DNA from: Thalassiosira profunda
Taxonomy: Eukaryota; Bacillariophyta; Thalassiosirophyceae; Thalassiosirales; Thalassiosiraceae
DNA length: 13,104 bases
Direction of reading: 5' to 3'
Assembly: GCA_036939355.1 (NCBI GenBank)
Contig: JALLAP010002959.1
Location: 1 to 13,104, forward strand
Below are positions 8,140 through 13,104 of this stretch, piece after piece (position 1 is the first letter of the stretch; the number at the start of each line of letters is the position of its first letter). The notes under the pieces were generated by a model, which was not told the DNA's origin, searched no databases, and was given only the letters and a program-made list of their open reading frames with translations. The position numbers and the translations under genes were made by a program.

Positions 8140-8822
8140 TGCAGTTGCAAAGAGTCAGCCCACGCCGACTTCGTCTGCATCGATCAACGGGGCCAGCGCG
8201 GGACGTGGCTCTTCGACGAGCGAGGCTACGCCTACGAGATACACGTACCCGCAGACCAGTGGAAATGGCACGCCGACACAAGTATGGACGAAGAAGCCGG
8301 GCAAAGTCCGGACGACGGAGATTGGTTTGCACGCGACAGTGAATCGGAATCGGCACCGACGTACGGGAACGAGGCGGTCTATGTTCATGTGCGCAACGAT
8401 CGGATGATGGGGACCGTGGGAAGAAAAGTATCGCAACTACCCGGACCGGACAACTCTCATTGCAAACACTGAATTGCACACCTTATAAACTGCGGGCCTT
8501 TGGGAGCAGTTTCACGAGACCCGTAGTACCCTGGAAGGGCACAATACGCCAGGAAGGAATTCGCCGGAGCATTTTCACGAGACCCCACCACGTTATAAGT
8601 GGAAGGGCATGCAACAATACAACGAACGCATCCGGAAGGAATTCGCCTCTGGGGAATGGAGCATGGAATGTGGGCCTGACGGTCACCGGTCACCGGGGGT
8701 CATCAGAAGGAAGACAGATTGTCTGCTTACAAACTCCCCGGAGTGCCCGACCACTGGAGCCACTTTCTGACAGCAATGTGTTGGATTTCTTCGGCGACAG
8801 CGACTGGTCCGAGGAGGGGTGA
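8140..8822 (+). pseudogene. possible broken or frameshifted protein-coding locus
   Basis: Three adjacent plus-strand segments have protein-like composition but lie in different frames. Frame 1 (8140-8472) is rich in Trp, Tyr and acidic residues, for example GTWLFDERGYAYEIHVPADQ and later YGNEAVYVHVRND. Frame 2 continues from about 8408 (WEEKYRNYPDRTTLIANTEL), meets a TAA at 8486 and reopens to 8770 (including YKWKGMQQYNERIRKEFASG). Frame 0 ends at 8822 with the acidic tail DFFGDSDWSEEG. No clean GT-AG pairs join them. A competing frame from the ATG at 8120 to 8407 is Ser/Thr-rich and looks less protein-like. Options are a decayed gene, sequence errors as in the RBR gene, or an unrecognised exon structure. 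I recognise no family. The internal duplicated segment supports repeat-driven decay. Confidence 0.4.
8504..8646 (+). repeat. two degenerate tandem copies of a 62-80 bp unit
   Basis: Copy one (8504-8565) and copy two (8567-8646) share GAGCA-TTTCACGAGACC at the start, TGGAAGGGCA in the middle and GGAAGGAATTCGCC at the end. Copy one is about 18 bp shorter because of internal gaps, which shift its frame relative to copy two. Confidence 0.75.
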
Positions 8823-9015
8823 TACGGAGTGATTCGCCGTCAAGTCGAACTCGGCAATCTAGTTTTCGACAAATACATTATGTTAGCCGAGTGGCAAGAT
8901 AGGCTTTCAGCCAGCCGCGCGCACTTAGCTCAACCGAGACGAATAGCGTCGCGATATTATTTCATCCTCTTCTCCCCCGACTCTGCGAGACAACCAAATT
9001 CAACGTCGTTCCTGT

Positions 9016-9984
9016 TTAGGGTGACCGTTCGTTAGGGATAACGGCAGCCCCCCCCTGGCCGCGCTGGGCATCCAGATCCTGCTGCAGCTGCTCCTGAATA
9101 CCAAGCTGAACCTGATGCATCTGCTGTTGTTCGAGCTGCATCTGCTGCAGCCTTAGGCGCCGCTGCTCCTGCTCCTGCCGCTGGGCCCGCATCTCCTGCT
9201 GAAACTGTAGATTGTCCTGCCGCATCGCCCTGTTGCTCTCCTCAAGCGCCGCGATCGCAGAGCGCACCGCGTCCATCCGCGCCGCGGGCTCCGCAACCAC
9301 CGCATCGCCGGGCGGCTGCTGCTCGGGCTCCTCGGCGGGCCCGGGACGAGCCGGCACGTACGCAACGCCGCCGTTCTCGATGGAATCGGCAAAGGCCTCC
9401 ACCAGGACGGCGCGGGTGATGGTGGACTCAAAGTCGATGCCATCGAGGTGGTCGATTTCGATGCGCGCCTGGGTGGAGCTCAAGAGAGTCTCCCTGGCGC
9501 GCTCGCAGGCCGTGTACAGGCGGCGGAGCGAGCGGTCGCTCATGCCGATGCCCCTGCCGTGCTGGCGCTCGAAATCGTGCGCACAGTAGTCCGCCATGAA
9601 CGCTGTCACTGCATCCAGATCAGAGATGGACCTGCTCTGATCCAGATCGTCAAGTCCGACCTCCCCTTCCTCCCCGGCCTCCTCGGGCGGCCCTCTGGCG
9701 TTCTCGACGAAACCCAACCCCAACGCTAAGGTCGTCAACTGCGACCCCATTTCATTGAGTCGAGCCACGTACGCTTCGCCCCCGGCAAAGCCCGGGGGCG
9801 CGTCCCACGTCGTCTCGCCCGACGCTTCGTTGCGGTAGTACATCCGGTCGTCGTCGTCGGCGTACGCCGTCCAGTCGCCGATCGTCCGCCCCGGCCCCAT
9901 CCCCAGCTCGGCGTGCATTTCCATGGCAGTGCGCGTCAATGCGACGAGCGTGTCGCGCACTTCGTCAATGGCACCCACGTTCAT
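9016..9984 (-). CDS. chimeric protein: WW domain, HSP70 lobe-IIB-like segment, Gln-rich coiled coil
   Basis: A 322-residue single-exon protein. Residues 36-65 form a WW domain (W38, the YY pair at 49-50, W60, Pro at 63-64), a module that binds proline-rich ligands. Residues about 126-196 closely match the HSP70 nucleotide-binding domain: [20 protein letters not shown] at 154-173, then IEID, GIDF and TITRA. The rest of HSP70 is absent: no phosphate-binding loops and no peptide-binding domain. Residues about 235-308 are a Gln/Arg/Glu-rich coiled coil. The linker at 100-116 is acidic and the one at 211-233 proline- and alanine-rich. The ATG at 9984-9982 is the first in frame, with context ATCAACATGA; the stop is TAA. 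The gene converges on the broken locus and is divergent from Lhcx. The domains are clear; an NEF- or chaperone-related scaffold role is only an inference. Confidence 0.88.
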   Translation of the reverse strand: MNVGAIDEVRDTLVALTRTAMEMHAELGMGPGRTIGDWTAYADDDDRMYYRNEASGETTWDAPPGFAGGEAYVARLNEMGSQLTTLALGLGFVENARGPPEEAGEEGEVGLDDLDQSRSISDLDAVTAFMADYCAHDFERQHGRGIGMSDRSLRRLYTACERARETLLSSTQARIEIDHLDGIDFESTITRAVLVEAFADSIENGGVAYVPARPGPAEEPEQQPPGDAVVAEPAARMDAVRSAIAALEESNRAMRQDNLQFQQEMRAQRQEQEQRRLRLQQMQLEQQQMHQVQLGIQEQLQQDLDAQRGQGGAAVIPNERSP

Positions 9985-10801
9985 GTTGATGGTGGTGTAG
10001 GGTTGACGACGTTCGGTCCGGTGATTCGAGCTCAATCGCGATCGCGTCAGAGGCGAGTATGTCGGTGGATGATCGCGGGCACGCACCGGGACGAGGAGTC
10101 AGGAACGTTGTCGGCGTATGTAACGTCTCCGATCGAGCGCGGACGGTGGGGTTGCCAGCGAGGAGGTGCAGTCCTCAGCGTCGTCGTCGTCGTCACTCGC
10201 GGAGTTACTCGCGACAGGGAAGTCTGTGTCTTTTTGAGTGCACCGAGTGCGTGTCCCCAGCAGCAAGCGTTCCACCGCCATCGTCCCCGCCTCATGGGCT
10301 GTCGGGCCAGCACCGACGCCGAAAGGCGACGCGCGCCCATGCCGCATATCCCCTCCGTCCCCCCTGCCTCCTCCGCGCTCGGCGCTCGCGGGTCGCCGTT
10401 GGACGCATGCCCCGCCGAGCTACTACCCAACGTGTGGGGCCGGCGGGGAGGCGCCATCCTCGATCGTGGCCTCGGGTTGCGGTGGCGTCCTCTGGGTGCG
10501 GTGGCCGCTCGGGGGAGGTGGCGCCCGCCAGCTGGAGGGGCGAGAGGCGCTGCGCTGTTCTCAGCCGCACGCAGACGAGGACGCGTGTCGCCTGCCTCTC
10601 TTTTTAGGACTACGTAGGAGTCAGTATATATTCTCGACTTCGCAAGAGAAGGAATGAAACACGTCGGTGAACCAAGAGAGGTTGCTGAGTCCTCCTCTCG
10701 ATCGACGCCGATTTGTTCTTTGCAAGCGTCGAGCGCCGACTCCATGCGCTCACAATTTCCATTCTCCGCAATCGACAACACCCCCCACCCACTATCCAAC
10801 C
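9985..10801. promoter_or_regulatory. divergent intergenic region between the WW/HSP70-piece gene and Lhcx
   Basis: About 817 bp between divergent start codons. The part from 10130 to 10600 is GC-rich; its open frames on both strands are arginine-, proline- and alanine-rich and show no domain, so I call no gene. It should contain both promoters. Only the Lhcx side has an evident core element, a TATA-like box near 10625. Roughly 170 bp before the Lhcx ATG are AT-richer and probably include its 5' leader. Confidence 0.5.
10625..10632 (+). promoter_or_regulatory. TATA-like box of the Lhcx gene
   Basis: TATATATT stands out in GC-rich DNA 170 bp before the chosen ATG. With transcription starting about 30 bp downstream, the leader would be roughly 140 bp. 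The assignment rests on sequence and position only. Confidence 0.45.
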
Positions 10802-11536
10802 ATGATGAAGCTCGCCCTCGCCTCCGCCGCCGTCGGCTCCGCCGCCGCCTTCGCCCCGGCCCCGACGGGCCAGGCCTCCACCACCGCCCTCAACGCCTTC
10901 TCCTTCGGCAAGCTCGGCACGAAGGAGGCCGCCGCCCCCGCCGCCGCCGCCAAGTCGTCCTTCTCGGTCGACACCATGCCCGGCGCCCTCGCGCCCATGG
11001 GCTTCTTCGATCCCCTCGGCTTCGCCGCCAAGGCCGATGAGCAGACCCTCAAGCGCTACCGCGAGGCCGAGGTCACCCACGGCCGCGTCGCCATGCTCGC
11101 CGTCCTCGGCTTCCTCGTCGGGGAGGCCGTCGAGGGCAGCTCCTTCCTCTTCGACGCCCAGATCGCCGGTCCGGCCATCTCGCACTTCGAGCAGGTTCCC
11201 GACGGGTGGGACGCGCTCATCGTCACGTTGATCGGCGCCGCGGAGGCCCAGCGGGCCCAGATCGGCTGGGTGGACCCCGCCGACGCGTCGTACGACCAGC
11301 CGGGATTGCTCCGGGCGGACTACTACCCCGGCGACATTGGCTTCGATCCCCTGGGAATCAAGCCCCAAGATCCCGAGGAGCTCGATTTGATGATCACGCG
11401 CGAGCTGCAGAACGGACGGTTGGCCATGCTCGCCGCCGCGGGCTTCCTCGCGCAGGAGGCTGTCGACGGACTCGGAATTCTTGAACATTTTAAGGTGGCC
11501 ATGATCGAGAGCGCCGACTTCCAGCTTGGTGTCTAA
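10802..11536 (+). CDS. Lhcx: Lhcx (LI818-type) chlorophyll a/c-binding antenna protein
   Basis: A 244-residue intronless antenna protein of the thylakoid. Residues 1-17 form a hydrophobic signal-peptide-like segment ending AAAFAP, the marker of targeting to complex plastids. Three membrane helices follow. Helix A (about 83-107) has RYREAEVTHGRVAML with pigment ligands E90 and H93 and R95. Helix B lies at about 137-153. Helix C (about 195-219) has ELQNGRLAML, with E201 and R206 pairing with R95 and E90. The stretch GFLVGEAVEGSSFLFDA after helix A is typical of Lhcx. Lhcx proteins in diatoms mediate energy-dependent quenching (qE) of excess light. Residues 230-244 extend past the usual short C-terminus and keep acidic residues (E236, D239). 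Codon use is strongly C/G-ending, as in highly expressed genes. The doublet MM start follows a TATA-like box and a CAACC context. The Lhcx subtype is judged from sequence recall, so family is near certain and subtype likely. Confidence 0.96.
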   Translation: MMKLALASAAVGSAAAFAPAPTGQASTTALNAFSFGKLGTKEAAAPAAAAKSSFSVDTMPGALAPMGFFDPLGFAAKADEQTLKRYREAEVTHGRVAMLAVLGFLVGEAVEGSSFLFDAQIAGPAISHFEQVPDGWDALIVTLIGAAEAQRAQIGWVDPADASYDQPGLLRADYYPGDIGFDPLGIKPQDPEELDLMITRELQNGRLAMLAAAGFLAQEAVDGLGILEHFKVAMIESADFQLGV

Positions 11537-11814
11537 GCAATGTTTGGCCGGGAGATGATTCAGAGAGGACGATGAGCGATAAATACATGTAACAATACCA
11601 TCGAATAATAATAGAGCACCCGTCACACCTAAAAGCGTTTTGCTGGGGAACTTGCCACTATGGTACTTCACTCGAACAGAGTTGACGTAGACTTTACACC
11701 ATCTACACAAGATATTCGTATCTCTTGAGTCGTTCTCAGCTCTCGAGAGAACGCTCGGGAACGGAAGTATGCACCAACTTTCTTTCCAACAGCCCAGCTT
11801 TTCTTTTCGTCCAA
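11537..11814. other. intergenic region between convergent Lhcx and membrane-protein genes
   Basis: Both 3' ends lie here. AT-rich stretches at about 11578-11614, including AATAATAATA, could serve Lhcx 3'-end formation; no exact AATAAA is seen on the plus strand there. No gene is supported. Confidence 0.4.
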
Positions 11815-12945
11815 TCACTCGTCTTCCACTGCCTCATCCTCGCCTTCCTCGGCCTCATCATCGTCCGTTTCGTCCACCGAATCGCCTGGCTCTTCCGCCG
11901 AGTTCACTGACTCCTCCAACGATCCCTCGCCTTCCTCCTTCTCCTCCTCATTGTCCGGCGCCTCGTCCTCTTTGGCGGGCGCGCCTGCATCTTTCGCAGC
12001 TTCATCGCCGGACTCCTCATCCTCGGCCGATGGCCCCGACGCCCCTCCTTCTTCTCCGGGCTCTTCCTCGTCACCCTCGGCCGATGGTCCCGATGCGTTC
12101 GCAATTTTGCCCTCCCCTTCCACCTCTTCCCCCGTTCCCGACGCTGCCGACACTTTCGCTCCGGGATCGTCCACGGTTGGTTCGGCCGGCTGCTCCTCCG
12201 ACTCGCCATCGGAACTAGCGTCCGCATCATCCTCCAAGACAATAGATTTAGTGGTCTTCTTCGCCCCAGATCCTCCCTTGGCCGAATCCGACACCTCGCC
12301 ATCGGAACTAGCGTCCACATCATCCGCCAACACAATAGATTTAGTGGTCTTCTTCGCGACAGTTCCTCCCTTGGCGGAGTCCATGTGGCAAGCCTCCGTC
12401 TCCGCCTCGGCCGTGCGCGCCCGCTCCTCGAGCCGCTCCGCCTCGGCCCGCAGGACCGACGCCTCCTCCGCCATCTTGGCCGCCAGATTCTCGCGCTCCT
12501 CCGCGGCGGTCTTGCGCAGCGCCTCCTCGCGCGCCTTCGCCTCCTCCGCCGTCGTCTGCAGCTCGGTCCGCAGCTTGGCGGCCTCGGCCTCGGCATCGGA
12601 TTTCGCCTTCTTGAGATCCGCCTGCACCTTCTTCAGGGTGCCATTGACTTTGTCCTTCTCGTCCGTCACGGCGTCGATTTGCTCCTGCGCCGCCGACCGC
12701 TCGTTGGCAATGAGGAGTTTCGCGCCGGCGAAGAGGGCGACGAGGACGAGGAGCGGGAGGAGGGCCTTCTTCAGCAGAGGCGAGGGGCCGGCGCCCTTGG
12801 GTTCGGATAAGGCGTCGAGCGCCGAGGAGGCTGATCGCGGGGACGCCGCCGCCGCAGACGACGTCAGGGGCGCAGCCTCCTCGTCCACGGCCACCTCTTC
12901 CTCGAGGACCGGCGAAGGCGCCTGGTGGGGCTTGTGGCGCTGCAT
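11815..12945 (-). CDS. single-pass membrane protein with coiled coil, 31-residue tandem repeat and acidic tail
   Basis: A 376-residue single-exon protein of unknown function. Residues 1-58 are a short N-terminal arm with an acidic, dileucine-like stretch. Residues 59-80 (KKALLPLLVLVALFAGAKLL) form one membrane helix preceded by Lys-Lys, suggesting type II topology with the long C-terminal part in a lumen or outside. Residues 83-185 are Ala/Glu/Lys/Arg-rich heptads, a coiled coil. Residues 189-219 and 220-250 are two copies of one unit containing KKTTKSIVL followed by DD and DASSDGE. A small ASGPSAE repeat occurs at 284 and 302. The tail from 251 is extremely Glu/Asp-rich. Sequons NGT (101) and NAS (283) could be glycosylated if lumenal. 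The ATG context is ACCATGC. The opposite strand is open for 340 codons, but it is a serine-rich antisense reading. Gene reality is likely; I recognise no family. Confidence 0.82.
   Translation of the reverse strand: MQRHKPHQAPSPVLEEEVAVDEEAAPLTSSAAAASPRSASSALDALSEPKGAGPSPLLKKALLPLLVLVALFAGAKLLIANERSAAQEQIDAVTDEKDKVNGTLKKVQADLKKAKSDAEAEAAKLRTELQTTAEEAKAREEALRKTAAEERENLAAKMAEEASVLRAEAERLEERARTAEAETEACHMDSAKGGTVAKKTTKSIVLADDVDASSDGEVSDSAKGGSGAKKTTKSIVLEDDADASSDGESEEQPAEPTVDDPGAKVSAASGTGEEVEGEGKIANASGPSAEGDEEEPGEEGGASGPSAEDEESGDEAAKDAGAPAKEDEAPDNEEEKEEGEGSLEESVNSAEEPGDSVDETDDDEAEEGEDEAVEDE
12202..12382 (-). repeat. 93-bp tandem duplication inside the membrane-protein gene
   Basis: Copy one spans 12202-12294 and copy two 12295 to about 12382. 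Long identical blocks include CTCGCCATCGGAACTAGCGT and ACAATAGATTTAGTGGTCTT. The period equals 31 codons, so the frame is kept. High identity suggests a recent duplication or continuing gene conversion. Confidence 0.92.
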
Positions 12946-13104
12946 GGTTCAGGTCTACTTGGAGAAGAAATGAACTGCCCGCGGGAGGTCATAAGCGTGC
13001 GTGGGTAGATCCCTCTTCCCCTCTCTTCCCGCCCCCTCCTCACTCCGTCCTCCGTCCTCATTCACCTTCACTTTTGCTGCAAGTTGCAATGACCGGTTGC
13101 ACAG
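12946..13104. promoter_or_regulatory. upstream region of the membrane-protein gene (window edge)
   Basis: 159 bp to the right edge. It should hold the minus-strand gene's leader and promoter start. Pyrimidine-rich plus-strand sequence (purine-rich on the gene strand) spans about 13006-13075. No TATA box or further gene is seen. Confidence 0.3.

Noticed and set aside
10047..10799. Minus-strand 250-codon frame between the WW gene and Lhcx
   Set aside because: It overlaps the Lhcx leader and TATA-like box, is Arg/Pro-rich and has no recognisable domain.
10610..11818. Minus-strand 402-codon open frame antisense to Lhcx
   Set aside because: It is a glycine- and glutamate-rich shadow of the strongly codon-biased Lhcx gene, with no domain.
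11951..12973. Plus-strand serine-rich 340-codon frame antisense to the membrane-protein gene
   Set aside because: The Ser/Ala runs mirror acidic codons on the other strand; the minus strand has a membrane helix, coiled coil and a good ATG context.

Overview
The window looks like nuclear DNA from a photosynthetic eukaryotic microalga with chlorophyll a/c antennae, most likely a stramenopile and possibly a diatom. The evidence is an Lhcx (LI818-type) antenna gene with a bipartite plastid-targeting presequence ending in an AFAP motif, a RING-Sel1-MYND protein of a kind expanded in diatoms, long mostly intronless genes, and short GT-AG introns (68, 85 and 101 bp) in GC-rich DNA. No prokaryotic operon, tRNA, rRNA, CRISPR array or transposon was seen. 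One ambiguous base (N at 4415) and several frame changes inside otherwise good coding sequence suggest a draft-quality consensus in places.

Layout, left to right: (1) 3-1778, plus, the splicing pseudoprotease USP39/Sad1, cut at its 5' end by the window. (2) 1816-2874, minus, a RING-Sel1-MYND protein. (3) 3383-5125, plus, a RING-between-RING E3 ligase with SUMO-interacting-like motifs, one clear intron and several apparent frameshifts. (4) 5493-7306, minus, an unrecognised 570-residue coiled-coil, proline-rich, probably nuclear protein with one coding intron and a probable 5'UTR intron. (5) 8140-8822, plus, a broken or badly resolved coding locus with an internal degenerate repeat. (6) 9016-9984, minus, a chimeric protein carrying a WW domain, an isolated piece of the HSP70 ATPase domain and a Gln-rich coiled coil. 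(7) 10802-11536, plus, Lhcx. (8) 11815-12945, minus, a single-pass membrane protein with a coiled coil, a 31-residue tandem repeat and a very acidic tail.

The eight loci alternate strand perfectly (+ - + - + - + -). Convergent gaps are short (37, 367, 193 and 278 bp) and divergent gaps long (508, about 830 and 817 bp), so regulatory DNA is probably concentrated in three shared bidirectional intergenic regions. The first three genes are all ubiquitin-system-like: a USP-fold protein, a RING protein and an RBR ligase. The WW/HSP70-piece gene and Lhcx share one divergent promoter region.

The most unusual item is the gene at 9016-9984. Its HSP70-like segment covers almost exactly lobe IIB of the HSP70 nucleotide-binding domain and nothing else of HSP70. 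The next most interesting are the RBR ligase with an RNF4-like SIM and the SAP-like insert inside USP39.
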